A stretch of 64,000 nt of DNA from Heyndrickxia sp050281185 (lineage in GTDB: Bacteria; Bacillota; Bacilli; Bacillales; Bacillaceae_C). The stretch covers positions 399,971 through 463,970 of the forward strand of contig NZ_JBNNWS010000001.1 in assembly GCF_050281185.1 (NCBI RefSeq). Direction: 5' to 3'. The translations under genes and the position numbers were made by a program. The notes under the pieces were generated by a model. That model was not told the DNA's origin, ran no database searches, and saw only the letters and a list, made by a program, of their open reading frames with translations. Below are positions 8,194 through 17,026 of this stretch, piece by piece (position 1 is the stretch's first letter; the number at the start of each line of letters is the position of its first letter).

Positions 8194-9225
8194 CTAAAAT
8201 AAGTCGACAAAGTTGTTTTTAAATGCATATTTTATCAGCTCATGCTTATCCTTCAAACCGAGCTTTTGCATGATATTTGATTTGTGATTTTCGACCGTTT
8301 TAGGACTAATTCCTAGTTGCTTTCCGATTTGAACATTTGTATATCCTAAAGAGGTTAAGCGAACAACCTCTTCCTCCCGCCGTGTTAAGACAGACTGCGG
8401 TTCTTCTGCATTCACTAATCTCTCTAGCTGTTCATCCGGAATTCTTGTTTTGTAATATCGTTTACCTGTAAGGACGGTTTGAATTGCATCGTACAATTCA
8501 TTCGCATCACTGTTCTTCAATAAATAGCCTTGGATATGACATTGAATAGCTCGTCTTACATAGATTTCTTCATCATGCATTGTTAAAACTATAACTTTTG
8601 TATTTTTCACCTCAGATAGAATCGTTTTCGATGCTGTAAATCCATCTTGCAAATAATCCGGCAACTCTTTGAACTTTTTCAAAGAGTTGAACATTTGTCT
8701 TGCTCCTAATTCAGCTGTACCTCCCTCTCCCGCTGCTTTTTCAAGTAAATCTGGACGACCGATATCACCGACAAAAACGAAATCCCCTGAAAAGATTCCC
8801 ATCGGTTCAGTTGAGCCTCCGCCTTTATCTGTCAGCACGAAAGAAATGCTTTCCGGCGTGTGTCCAGGTGTATGCATCACCCTAAATTCAATATACCCAA
8901 TCGTAAATATGCTGCCTTCTTTCAGCAAAACATGATTGATATCATGAATATATTGATATTTCCAGTTTTCGTCGCCTTCATCTGATAAATATAATGTAGC
9001 ACCGAGCTGTTTTGCCGCTTCCCTTGAACCCGATACAAAGTCAGCATGTATATGGGTCTCTGTTGCAGCGATAATATTTAGCCCTTCTTTTCGAGCTGTT
9101 TCTTTATAAATCTCTAGATTACGAGCAGGATCGATAATAATCGCTTCTCCTGTTCGCTGACACCCAACTAAATACGACATGTGAGCTAGATTTTCATCAA
9201 AAAAAGAACGAAAGAACATATTCAT
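8194..9225 (-). CDS. Fusion: persulfide-dioxygenase-type MBL domain joined to the rear half of a NarL/LuxR response regulator
   Basis: Residues 1-193 are a metallo-beta-lactamase fold of the ETHE1/CstB type: THIHAD (His58, His60, Asp62), TPGHTPES (His122), FSGDFVFVGD (Asp148). This part oxidises sulfane sulfur, fitting the adjacent sqr. In relatives KELPDYLQ runs on into WPGHGAGS and a rhodanese domain; here it switches to DGFTASK. Residues 194-343 are the last third of a receiver (conserved Thr in VLTMHDE, Lys in YLLKNS, but no N-terminal half or phospho-Asp) plus a complete LuxR helix-turn-helix (LTRREEEVVRL...TVENHKSNIMQKLG). The frame is intact. It starts 5 bp after the DUF1641 stop. An in-frame deletion is the likely origin; activity of either half is uncertain. 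Confidence 0.88.
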   Translation of the reverse strand: MNMFFRSFFDENLAHMSYLVGCQRTGEAIIIDPARNLEIYKETARKEGLNIIAATETHIHADFVSGSREAAKQLGATLYLSDEGDENWKYQYIHDINHVLLKEGSIFTIGYIEFRVMHTPGHTPESISFVLTDKGGGSTEPMGIFSGDFVFVGDIGRPDLLEKAAGEGGTAELGARQMFNSLKKFKELPDYLQDGFTASKTILSEVKNTKVIVLTMHDEEIYVRRAIQCHIQGYLLKNSDANELYDAIQTVLTGKRYYKTRIPDEQLERLVNAEEPQSVLTRREEEVVRLTSLGYTNVQIGKQLGISPKTVENHKSNIMQKLGLKDKHELIKYAFKNNFVDLF

Positions 9226-9230
9226 TCCTC

Positions 9231-9794
9231 CTATTTAACTTTCATATTAATAACTTCTAGTAATGATTCAAAATACTTAAATCCCTTTTGGATAGTAGGA
9301 TCTTTTAGTAATCGATACAAACGTAAGATTGATATATTACTTGTATCTTTATTTTCTTGATAACGTTTATTCGTTTCCTTCATAATTTCGATACCCTTTT
9401 GTATCGGCATCACATCGTCTATTCCACGAATTAAATAATCTACTGATTTAGAATCTCCAAGTATATTTGTTATGAAAATTGTAAATTCTTCCATCTTATT
9501 GGTTAGTGGGACAAGCTTAGGTAAAAATTGAACGAGTGTCACCATTGCTTCCAAGTGATCCTTATTTAAATGCAGTCTTTCTACTTTTTCTTCCGCTTCA
9601 TTTACTAAACTATTTAAAGCTTGTTTATCGTTTAATGTATTTGTAACAAATGATAATTTATCTTCAATCGATTGAATGGCTGCAGTAAACTCAGGGAGTT
9701 TCTTTACAAGATAAGAAAGCGACTCTATTTGTTCACTCTTCTCTAACTCTTGTAAAACGACATCAAAATCCGTATCTGTTTTCATATTGTTCAT
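9231..9794 (-). CDS. DUF1641 protein linked to sulfide:quinone reductase
   Basis: A 187-residue soluble, mostly helical and highly charged protein. The C-terminal part (GIDDVMPIQKGIEIM...RLLKDPTIQKGFKYFESLLEVI) matches the DUF1641 pattern that often accompanies Sqr or formate-dehydrogenase-like genes in Firmicutes. It lies 26 bp after sqr and 5 bp before the MBL fusion, so all three are probably one transcript. GGGGGAG precedes the start. Biochemical role is unknown; an accessory role to the membrane quinone reductase is inferred from context. Confidence 0.78.
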   Translation of the reverse strand: MNNMKTDTDFDVVLQELEKSEQIESLSYLVKKLPEFTAAIQSIEDKLSFVTNTLNDKQALNSLVNEAEEKVERLHLNKDHLEAMVTLVQFLPKLVPLTNKMEEFTIFITNILGDSKSVDYLIRGIDDVMPIQKGIEIMKETNKRYQENKDTSNISILRLYRLLKDPTIQKGFKYFESLLEVINMKVK

Positions 9795-9820
9795 TATGCT
9801 CCCCCTCTCCCTTAAATTTC

Positions 9821-11020
9821 TTACATAACACCTTTAAGCATTCCGTTAAAGTACATAATCGGTAAAAGATTCTTTTTCACTAGATACATGCTCATTCTTT
9901 CTTTTGATTGATCTAATGGGAAAGATTCCCTTGGATTTTTATCATAATCAAATTCAGCTAATACGAGTTTGTTATAGCCAGTTACTAATGGACATGATGT
10001 ATATCCATCATATTTTGCTTTCATTTCTCTATTATTCATAATGGCAAGTAAATTTTCCGCTACAACAGGAGCTTGTTTACGAATTGCTGCTCCAGTTTTT
10101 GATGTTGGAAGATTAGAACTGTCTCCTGCTGCAAAAATATTGCGGTATTGATTATGTCTTATGGTAAACTTGTCTACATCAACAAATCCCTCTGCATCTG
10201 CAAGCGGACTTTGGGAAATAAATTGAGGTGCTCCCATTGGCGGTGTGACATGGATCATATCGTAATCCTTTGTCATGATTTCATTTGTATCGATATTTTT
10301 AAACATCGCTTTTTTCTTTTCAGCATCTATTTCTATCAAGTCAATTCGGTACTGTGTTTCAATGTTTTTTCGTTCAACGACTTTTTCTAGTGTATCTGCA
10401 TAGCGTTTTACACCGAAGATCGTAGGCAAACCACAAGCAAATAAAATAGATGATTTATGACGAACACCTGAAATTCTGAAGTAATCATCTGCTAAATACA
10501 TAATTTTTTGCGGTGCACCGCCACATTTTACTTGTGTACTAGGCTGTGTAAAAATAGCTGTGCCGCTTTTGAAATTTTGAATAACTTCCCATGTACTTTG
10601 AACATAGTCTACAGAGTAGTTACTGCATACTCCATTTTTCCCGATCGCTTCTTTTAACCCTTTTACTTTATCCCAATAAATTTGAAGACCTGCTGTTACG
10701 ACGAGATATTCATAGTAAATTTGAGTTCCCTTACTTGTTAGGATGATATTTTCATCTGGAAGAAACTCTTCTACTGCTTCCTTCACCCATTTTGCCCCTT
10801 CGGGAATTAAGGTTTCTTGGTCACGAACAGAGTCCTCAATATTCGCTGCGCCTCCACCGACTAATGTCCACAATGGTTGGTAGTAATGCTTTTCAGATGG
10901 ATCAATGATGATTATTTTGTCCTTTAGGTACGGAGCACTTCTTAATAAACGTGCTGCAATCGATATCCCCGCTGAACCAGCTCCTACAATTGCTATTTTT
11001 GTATTAAGCATATTTGCCAT
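9821..11020 (-). CDS. sqr: Sulfide:quinone oxidoreductase (type II-like)
   Basis: A membrane-associated flavoprotein that oxidises sulfide to sulfane sulfur and passes electrons to the quinone pool. The N-terminal dinucleotide fold IAIVGAGSAGIS (about 9-20) binds FAD. The two redox cysteines line up with those of mitochondrial-type SQR: Cys166 in QVKCGGAPQKIMYL and Cys343 in YTSCPLVTGY. MYLVKKNLLPIMYFNGMLKG forms the amphipathic membrane-binding end. Length is standard at 399. AAGGAGG precedes the ATG. Followed by DUF1641 and an MBL persulfide dioxygenase-type gene, it makes a sulfide detoxification unit. Confidence 0.93.
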   Translation of the reverse strand: MANMLNTKIAIVGAGSAGISIAARLLRSAPYLKDKIIIIDPSEKHYYQPLWTLVGGGAANIEDSVRDQETLIPEGAKWVKEAVEEFLPDENIILTSKGTQIYYEYLVVTAGLQIYWDKVKGLKEAIGKNGVCSNYSVDYVQSTWEVIQNFKSGTAIFTQPSTQVKCGGAPQKIMYLADDYFRISGVRHKSSILFACGLPTIFGVKRYADTLEKVVERKNIETQYRIDLIEIDAEKKKAMFKNIDTNEIMTKDYDMIHVTPPMGAPQFISQSPLADAEGFVDVDKFTIRHNQYRNIFAAGDSSNLPTSKTGAAIRKQAPVVAENLLAIMNNREMKAKYDGYTSCPLVTGYNKLVLAEFDYDKNPRESFPLDQSKERMSMYLVKKNLLPIMYFNGMLKGVM

Positions 11021-11131
11021 TCTGTTTCCTCCTTATATAGTGGTGGTGATTAACCTTTGGTGAAGCTGTATATAAATTTTATTAAAACGCTTTCACGGGA
11101 TATATAGGGGAAATCCCCCAAAATTTAGTGA

Positions 11132-11207
11132 GGTGTCAGGCACCGTTCGTAGACAAATCTATGTTTTTTCCACTCCAGGTGGACACTTTGGTATTAAGAG
11201 GAATTCC
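11132..11207 (+). repeat. Truncated copy of the 140-bp GGTGTCAGGCACC element
   Basis: The left end (GGTGTCAGGCACCG, then a diverged middle including GTGGACACTTTG) matches the first half of the full copies at 35110, 40010 and 43340. The right half and its terminal CGGTGCCTGACACC are missing. Confidence 0.75.
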
Positions 11208-11253
11208 ATAGAAAGAGAGAGAGGAGAAGTTATGACTTTCTTAATTATAAGCG

Positions 11254-11287
11254 ATACCGTAGTAAGGAATTTTCCATACTACGGTAT
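11254..11287 (-). terminator. Hairpin terminator after the chemoreceptor gene
   Basis: ATACCGTAGTA and TACTACGGTAT form a perfect 11-bp stem 17 bp beyond the mcp stop. The T run is weak. Confidence 0.65.
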
Positions 11288-11303
11288 TGTTTGTCATATC
11301 TAT

Positions 11304-13031
11304 TTATTTACTTAATTTAAAATGGGACACAGAGTGATTCAACTCTTCCGCTAATTTTGCAACAGATTCTGAATTGGCTACTATTTCATCCATTACACTA
11401 GTCGATTGTTGAGTAGAGGCTGAAGTTTGTTCAATGCCTGCCGATGATTCCTCTGCAATTGCGGCAACATTCTCTAATGAATGATTAATTTCTTCACTTT
11501 GCTTGGAAATCGCATTTAAATTCCCTGAAATTTTTTGTATTTGTGTTTGCATGCTCAATACTGAATGATTAATTTCAGTAAATGTTTCTCCTGTAGTTTT
11601 TATCTTCTTTGTTCCCTCAGCTACTTGTGTAAAGCCATGTTCTAAAGCGATAACCGTATCATTTGATTCATTTTGAACACCTTCAACTATTTTCACTATA
11701 TTTCCTATCGATCCTGATACCTGCTCTGCTAATTTCCGAACTTCTGCCGCTACAACTGCGAATCCTTTACCATGTTCCCCTGCTCGCGCCGCTTCTATTG
11801 CAGCGTTTAATGCCAGTAAATTGGTTTGGTCAGCAATATTTTGAATAACTTGAACTAGCTTAGAAATCTCTTTTGCTTGTAAGTCTAGGCCCTTAACCTT
11901 TTCAATTGATTGCATGACCCCTTGATAAATTACTTCCATTTGTTTCTCAGATTCACTCATCAAATAATAACCATTTTTAGTTAATTCAATAACCTTACTT
12001 GAAGAATGACTAAGCTCATCGCCTTTATCACTTGCTTCTTGAATTTGGTAAGAAAAAGTTTGCATTGTCTGAGAAACTTGATTAGCAGAATTCGCCTGAC
12101 CATCTGCCCCATCTGATAATTCATTCATAGTGATGGCAATCTGTTGATTGCCTTCTTTCACTTCGTTTGTGCCATGCAAAAGTTGGTTAGATGTAGACAC
12201 TAATTTAGTAGAATTATGATGTATCCCCTGAATAATTTGCTTTAAATCATCCATCATCTGTTGGAATGCGGTTGTTAAAGTTCCTATTTCATCCATTCTC
12301 TGTGTCTCAAGAGTAATGGACAGGTCACCATCACCTACTTTTGAAATCTTATTTGTCAAATCCTTTAACGGTTTGATTAAGAAATGAGTAAAGCCATAAA
12401 CAACGATTAGACTGATTAACAAAATAATTAGAGTTAAAATAATTATTTTTTTCTTAAAAGATCCCATTGCACTATATAATTGATCTGCATTTAAATCTGC
12501 ACCAACAATACCAATCACTTCACCAGATTCGGACTTCAGTGGAACATATGTTGTAATAAGACCTCCATATTCTTTCGTGTTTGACATCAAAATTTGCATC
12601 TTCCCAGTTTCAAAAGCTTTCACAATACTAGGAAAAGTACTTACATCTTCTTTATCTCCCAGTTGTGACGCATCTTTATCCCCTAAAGGCTTTCCGTCTA
12701 CCATATAAAAGTAATCATACCCATTGTCAGTTTTTTTACGTGACATTGTAAACAAATAGTTCAAACCTGTTCGTTCTCTGATATCATTGAGTTCCGACCG
12801 AAGCTCTTTATAGTAATCAGTTTCTCCGGTATCAATTGATATTTCTTGTTGATACCTTTTTATATCAATTATTCCAGCTGCTTGTTTTGAGATATTTCCT
12901 GCTACATCACTTAAAGAATCTTTAGCTAATTTAACAGAGGAAATATAACTTAGATAGGAAATACCCAAGCAAGATAACAACACAACTGTTGAAAATATCA
13001 ACATCATTTTAAAACGAATACTTTTTTTCAC
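11304..13031 (-). CDS. Methyl-accepting chemotaxis protein
   Basis: A transmembrane chemoreceptor that signals to CheA/CheW. It has a membrane helix at about 8-28 and an extracellular Cache-type sensor at about 30-192 (LNYLFTMSRK, YDYFYMVDG, TTYVPLKSESGEVIGIVGADL). A second helix is at about 194-214, then HAMP to about 270. The cytoplasmic signalling helices contain the invariant tip QTNLLALNAAIEAARAGE. The 575-residue length fits a class with one Cache sensor. The ligand cannot be read from sequence; the YFYMVDG/GxxxTTYVPL features are shared with many dCache receptors for small organic molecules. The gene stands alone with its own hairpin. Confidence 0.95.
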   Translation of the reverse strand: MKKSIRFKMMLIFSTVVLLSCLGISYLSYISSVKLAKDSLSDVAGNISKQAAGIIDIKRYQQEISIDTGETDYYKELRSELNDIRERTGLNYLFTMSRKKTDNGYDYFYMVDGKPLGDKDASQLGDKEDVSTFPSIVKAFETGKMQILMSNTKEYGGLITTYVPLKSESGEVIGIVGADLNADQLYSAMGSFKKKIIILTLIILLISLIVVYGFTHFLIKPLKDLTNKISKVGDGDLSITLETQRMDEIGTLTTAFQQMMDDLKQIIQGIHHNSTKLVSTSNQLLHGTNEVKEGNQQIAITMNELSDGADGQANSANQVSQTMQTFSYQIQEASDKGDELSHSSSKVIELTKNGYYLMSESEKQMEVIYQGVMQSIEKVKGLDLQAKEISKLVQVIQNIADQTNLLALNAAIEAARAGEHGKGFAVVAAEVRKLAEQVSGSIGNIVKIVEGVQNESNDTVIALEHGFTQVAEGTKKIKTTGETFTEINHSVLSMQTQIQKISGNLNAISKQSEEINHSLENVAAIAEESSAGIEQTSASTQQSTSVMDEIVANSESVAKLAEELNHSVSHFKLSK

Positions 13032-13375
13032 ACTATAAACCTCACATTCTTTTCCTATGAGCTCTTATTATTCATAGGTAAAAATAACTACTATTTTCGA
13101 TCCAACTATCCATTATACACCCAAAATTATCCACTAAGCTATTGAAAATCCAATTTTTACATTCAATTAATTAATTTGGATACGTATTTTGCATTAACAT
13201 CCAGAAAAGTAATAGATTGAAAGAAAAATTGTAGTTATAATGGTAGTAAATTCATAATTAAACGAAAATTAAGGTTAACTCAATACGGAATGATCGATTG
13301 AGGGAATTTTATATTAAAAAGTTAAAAATTCACAGTACTTCTTATCACTTGTTTTTTTAACGCAAATGGAGGTGT
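13032..13375. other. Divergent intergenic region, mcp / membrane protein
   Basis: Very A+T-rich and without a convincing gene. On the minus strand a TATAAT (complement of 13112-13117) could serve mcp, but no good -35 box or motility sigma-D promoter (TAAA...GCCGATA) is seen. On the plus strand no promoter stands out. Confidence 0.5.
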
Positions 13376-14200
13376 ATGATTCTGAAAAATCAAATAACCA
13401 ATTTCATAATAGAATCTGTTTTTCTTCTTTGTTTAACTATTTTGTTAGTCTTTGATTATTTCCCACAAAAAACATTAATTAGCATTATTCCATTTGGAGC
13501 TATTAAATGGATCATCATTGCAGTGTTTTTAATCAGTATGATATTTAATCAAAATAAAAGCTCCAACGCGAAAGAATCCTTTAAGCGATCTCTTTTTCTG
13601 TTATCTTATTTCATATTATTAATTGGTTTGTTGAATATACTTGGAGGAAAATCATCAGTCGGAATCTCTTTCGACAGCTTCTACTTTTGGATTGTGGTCA
13701 TTATTGCAGTATGGGAGATGAGGCAACAATACAAGAAAATGGGACATTCTTCGCTAATAAAATTCAATATAGTGGCTCTAATTCCAATCATTGTCATTTT
13801 TTCATTTAACTATTGGAATGACTATCGGGAAAGGAACTTAACTGAATTAATAAGATACAATCCGCAAGATTTTTTATCAATTAGATTTACAAATAACATA
13901 ACATCTGATCATCTATCTGAATGGTGGACGAAAGACAGAGAGGCAACAGATGAATTGATAGAATATCTTAGTCAGTTTCGTGTAAAAAGGGTGAAAGAGA
14001 ACGAGTTTGCGAAATTAGATACACATAAAATGTTTGAATTTACTATTACACATGTTCATTCAAACCCAGCCATCGTTTATGCAAAAGAAAATTTTATTCA
14101 CATTTTAGTAGGAGATTATTATCAGGTTTTGAATGGCCCAATAGATATGGAATGGATAGATAAATACAACGATAAATATCGAGACAAAAATGTAGAATAA
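13376..14200 (+). CDS. Membrane protein of unknown function (274 aa)
   Basis: Four hydrophobic segments (about 10-27, 36-54, 68-86 and 96-113, perhaps a fifth near 130-148) are followed by a soluble C-terminal domain of about 120 residues with several aromatic and acidic positions (SEWWTKDREATDELIEYL, YYQVLNGPIDMEWIDKYND). No family is recognised. GGAGG is only 3 nt from the ATG, unusually tight; the CTG two codons later would be at ideal spacing, so the true start is uncertain by a few residues. It is alone between a chemoreceptor and an acetyltransferase, both on the other strand. Confidence 0.75.
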   Translation: MILKNQITNFIIESVFLLCLTILLVFDYFPQKTLISIIPFGAIKWIIIAVFLISMIFNQNKSSNAKESFKRSLFLLSYFILLIGLLNILGGKSSVGISFDSFYFWIVVIIAVWEMRQQYKKMGHSSLIKFNIVALIPIIVIFSFNYWNDYRERNLTELIRYNPQDFLSIRFTNNITSDHLSEWWTKDREATDELIEYLSQFRVKRVKENEFAKLDTHKMFEFTITHVHSNPAIVYAKENFIHILVGDYYQVLNGPIDMEWIDKYNDKYRDKNVE

Positions 14201-14349
14201 CTTTAGATGTATTTTCGAATGTAACTTTATTAACAAAAGATGCAATCCGTGAAAGCATATTCATCTATTTTTAATTTACTCTGCTCAAACTAAACGATTA
14301 AACAATGACACCTTTGCTTATTTTCAAACGGCTTCTACTATTAAAAAGT

Positions 14350-14386
14350 GGTCAAAAAGAAAATGTAATCATTTCGCTTTTTGACC
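14350..14386. terminator. Bidirectional hairpin between convergent genes
   Basis: GGTCAAAAAG and CTTTTTGACC form a perfect 10-bp stem in the 303-bp gap 14201-14503. Nothing else of note is seen in that gap. Confidence 0.65.
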
Positions 14387-14503
14387 TCCCACACAATCGG
14401 TATTATGGTTTTCACGATTCTAATTTATTGTACAATTAAAGCCTATTTATATAAAAAATAAAAACACTCTATTCATGACAACGAAAAAATTCACTATCAA
14501 TAC

Positions 14504-15205
14504 CTATCTTTTGCCAAACTCAACCCAATACTCGCTATCCTTCACTTGCATTTGGATCCCCCGCCAGCCTTTCTTTAGAAGAGCTTGCTGACCAGAAATA
14601 TCATCCATTCGAAGTGTAGCTGTTTCTTCCCATTTCCTATCGCTTTTTTCTTCTAGTCCCTTAACAAAGATATAACGCAGGCGGCCGCCATATTTTTCTT
14701 TTAACGCTGCCATTTCCATGTCTTGAGCAAATTTATCTTTTAAACTAGGAATATTAGATGGAGCTACGGTACAACAAATATAAGCATAATTGTTCGTGTG
14801 TTTTTTGAGTTCCTGCATAATAAGTGTAGCTAATGTTTGCTGCAATCGATTGCCACGGTATTCAGGATGCACATTCGATATTTCTTGGTAAATAACTTTT
14901 GACAAATCGTTTTCTCCTAAACCAATATCCAATCCTAAATGGTCCTGATCGATTTCGGGTACAAGAAGAGCACGAAAGGCAATGAGCTGTTTCTTAACAA
15001 ACGCCCCAATCATGAATCCATTTCCACCTAATATATTTTCAAACTCCTGGGTGTTTAGCGGCTGTAGAATCTCTTTGTTTTCCAATGCATCAACAACCAG
15101 CTCCTGCAAGGTTAATATTTGCTTTATATGAGACATCGATAATGGAGAAACTTGATATTGCTCCTTTTTATTATTCAATGTACCTTCATAGATGATTTCC
15201 AACAT
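14504..15205 (-). CDS. GNAT family N-acetyltransferase
   Basis: A 233-residue acetyltransferase fold. The acetyl-CoA-binding core is visible around YQEISNVHPEYRGNRLQQTLATLIMQEL (about 108-135), with the R/Q-x-x-G-x-G/A-like turn EYRGNRLQ. The N-terminal part (SMSHIKQILTLQELVVDAL) fits the first GNAT helix. The C-terminal WVEFGKR has no special motif. Substrate is unknown. GGGGGG lies just before the ATG. The gene is monocistronic, with the hairpin at 14350 downstream. Confidence 0.8.
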   Translation of the reverse strand: MLEIIYEGTLNNKKEQYQVSPLSMSHIKQILTLQELVVDALENKEILQPLNTQEFENILGGNGFMIGAFVKKQLIAFRALLVPEIDQDHLGLDIGLGENDLSKVIYQEISNVHPEYRGNRLQQTLATLIMQELKKHTNNYAYICCTVAPSNIPSLKDKFAQDMEMAALKEKYGGRLRYIFVKGLEEKSDRKWEETATLRMDDISGQQALLKKGWRGIQMQVKDSEYWVEFGKR

Positions 15206-15402
15206 TCTTCCCCCTTAACATACGCTACCTTAATATAGCGTCAACTCTAGTAAAATCTCCATTCACTTTTACACCTAGTCCAAGGGTATCAACCGTATAG
15301 TATGTAAATTTTTCGAAATTTCTAGCGGCCATGTCAGTTGGCAACAAGTACTACAATATGGTTGAACAAAGCCTAAATAAAATCTCCATGTTATTATTAT
15401 TC

Positions 15403-15957
15403 CTATTGTTTCACTAGTACTTTTTCTGCAGATGTAACAAATTCGCTATCATTCAATTTATTTTGTACTTCTTTATTCCAATGATCTTCCTTTAGTATTT
15501 CTCCAAAGTTACTATACAATTTCTCAACATCTGTTCGTTTAACTTTATAGGATGTCCCTGGAAAATTATATATAATCGCTTGCAAGTTATCGATTAGTGC
15601 AAAAGCAGCAGTTGAATTATAAATCAATGATTGATTTACCTTCACTTCACCGATATTCCAAACCGTCTCCTTATAGTTCACTTCCAGTGCTAGGTCATCA
15701 CTATAAAGTTGAAATGTTGTTCCAACATTACTGAGTGGAAGGTGATTAAATAAGTTTATGAGATTCCCAGCATTCCCCATATATTTATTCTTAAATTTTA
15801 ATATACTCTTTATGTCATGAGTTGTCGGTTCTTTTTGCTCTTCCAAATATTTATCCGCTCGTACATTCTGTTGAGGGACAATCCAATAGTTAACCACTCC
15901 ATATAAAATAATTCCTATAACGACTAGGCCAATAATTATTCTATTTCTAGTTTTCAT
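15403..15957 (-). CDS. DUF4825-like membrane-anchored protein
   Basis: A 184-residue protein with one N-terminal membrane helix (about 5-25, IIIGLVVIGIILYGVVNYWI) and an extracytoplasmic domain. The stretch IKSILKFKNKYMGNAGNLINLFNHLPLS is the signature of DUF4825 proteins. The ATG at 15957 was chosen because GAGGTG stands at good spacing, whereas longer in-frame starts lie inside that ribosome site. The start overlaps the end of the upstream gene by 11 bp: translational coupling. It is the third gene of a padR operon; function unknown, probably envelope-related. Confidence 0.72.
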   Translation of the reverse strand: MKTRNRIIIGLVVIGIILYGVVNYWIVPQQNVRADKYLEEQKEPTTHDIKSILKFKNKYMGNAGNLINLFNHLPLSNVGTTFQLYSDDLALEVNYKETVWNIGEVKVNQSLIYNSTAAFALIDNLQAIIYNFPGTSYKVKRTDVEKLYSNFGEILKEDHWNKEVQNKLNDSEFVTSAEKVLVKQ

Positions 15958-16630
15958 CCATGTCACCCACCTCATACTTTTCAATCACTTTTAAAGCAGT
16001 ATTCCACATTAAAGGGACGACAATGGTTATGATTGGAAGAATAAAACGAATCGCTATAATCGCAAACTGATAAGGTCCATCAATATGAATTGGCCTTAAA
16101 AACCATATATTGCTTCCAAAATGAATAGCTGTTGTAGATAATGTGACTGCTACTATAAACAAAATCCAAATGATCCATACTATTTTTTTCTGCTTTGAAA
16201 GGGGTGTAATATTTACAAACTTTTTCGTATTTAAATAGGTTTTCCCTTTTTTGTTGTAGAGTACTAGATAGCCAATACCGACAATGATTGTGGCAATTAA
16301 TAGGAGTGTATTAATAGATGTACCGCTCAAACCTATTTGTAAAGGAATGGTAATAATCCATGCAACGAGAAGATAAATTAACCCCCATTGAACCAATTCA
16401 AGCTTAAATTTATTAATAAATACATTTTTATTTCCATCAATGAGATAATCGATACTGGTAATACTTTGTTTTGCTTCATGAAGAGCAGATATTTCATCGA
16501 GCCCTTTCGCTAGCAGATCAGCTTTTTTCGATTCAAGATTCCCGAAGATTTCTTCCTTCAATTCTTTAATTTGCTGGGTCTCGGGATATTTACTAAATAA
16601 GGTATCGACATACATTTTTAACTCATTCAT
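15947..16630 (-). CDS. Membrane protein with permease-prefix/DUF1700-like N-terminus
   Basis: A 227-residue protein. The first ~70 residues are a helical soluble domain (VDTLFSKYPETQQIKELKEEIFGNLESKKADLLAKGLDEISALHEAKQ, charged and coiled-coil-like). This type is found next to PadR regulators and at the front of some permeases. About five membrane helices follow. The ATG at 16630 lies inside the last codons of padR (8-bp overlap), with GGAG upstream, so translation is coupled. PadR-linked proteins of this type are often targets or partners in envelope-stress responses; the exact role is unknown. Confidence 0.75.
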   Translation of the reverse strand: MNELKMYVDTLFSKYPETQQIKELKEEIFGNLESKKADLLAKGLDEISALHEAKQSITSIDYLIDGNKNVFINKFKLELVQWGLIYLLVAWIITIPLQIGLSGTSINTLLLIATIIVGIGYLVLYNKKGKTYLNTKKFVNITPLSKQKKIVWIIWILFIVAVTLSTTAIHFGSNIWFLRPIHIDGPYQFAIIAIRFILPIITIVVPLMWNTALKVIEKYEVGDMDEN

Positions 16631-16973
16631 CTTCCCCCGCACTCCTTTCAATGAGCTGATCGATTAATTTTTTCGCTATTTTCCACTCTGCAAGTGATTT
16701 TTCATAAAATTCTTTGCCATGTTGTGTAATTTTATAATATTTACGTCTTCCCCCCTGACTTTCATCACCCCAATAAGATTCTATAAGCTTCTGGTTTTCC
16801 AATCGTTTTAAACTGGTGTAAAGAGAAGGTTCTTTTAACTCATATTGACCATTACTATTTATCCCAATGGCTTTAATAATTTCATAGCCATAATTGTCTT
16901 TATCCATTAACACACGCAAGATAATGGTATCGATATGACCTCGAATAAAATCACTTCTTATATTTTCGCTCAT
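16623..16973 (-). CDS. PadR family transcriptional regulator
   Basis: A small winged-helix repressor of 116 residues. IRSDFIRGHIDTIILRVL is the classic PadR start, then NYGYEIIKAI, LKEPSLYTSLKRLENQKLIESYWGD (recognition helix and wing) and GGRRKYYKITQHGKEF. The ATG at 16973 follows GAGGTG at good spacing; an upstream in-frame ATG has no such site. It is the first gene of a three-gene operon with overlapping ends and probably represses its own promoter through the dyad at 17006. Confidence 0.9.
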   Translation of the reverse strand: MSENIRSDFIRGHIDTIILRVLMDKDNYGYEIIKAIGINSNGQYELKEPSLYTSLKRLENQKLIESYWGDESQGGRRKYYKITQHGKEFYEKSLAEWKIAKKLIDQLIERSAGEDE

Positions 16974-16997
16974 AAAATTATTCACCTCGTTAATTGC

Positions 16998-17026
16998 ATC
17001 ATAAAACATATTACTATGTGTGTCAA
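16998..17026 (-). promoter_or_regulatory. padR promoter with a palindrome in the spacer
   Basis: Reading the minus strand: TTGACA, 17 bp, TATGAT. The dyad ACATA-N4-TATGT (17006-17019) lies in the spacer, where a bound PadR dimer would block polymerase. ATGT/ACAT dyads are typical PadR sites. Confidence 0.7.

Noticed and set aside
11086..11112. CstR/CsoR-type operator and cre upstream of sqr (GGGGAAATCCCC and a GTGAAAGCGTTTTAA-like site)
   Set aside because: CsoR/CstR sites have C runs before G runs, the opposite of what is seen, and the cre match has two mismatches at key positions.
11133..11315. Short frames inside the 140-bp repeat copies (also near 35067-35252 and 43341-43535)
   Set aside because: They exist only because the repeat lacks stops; the same segments differ in frame between copies and have no ribosome sites.
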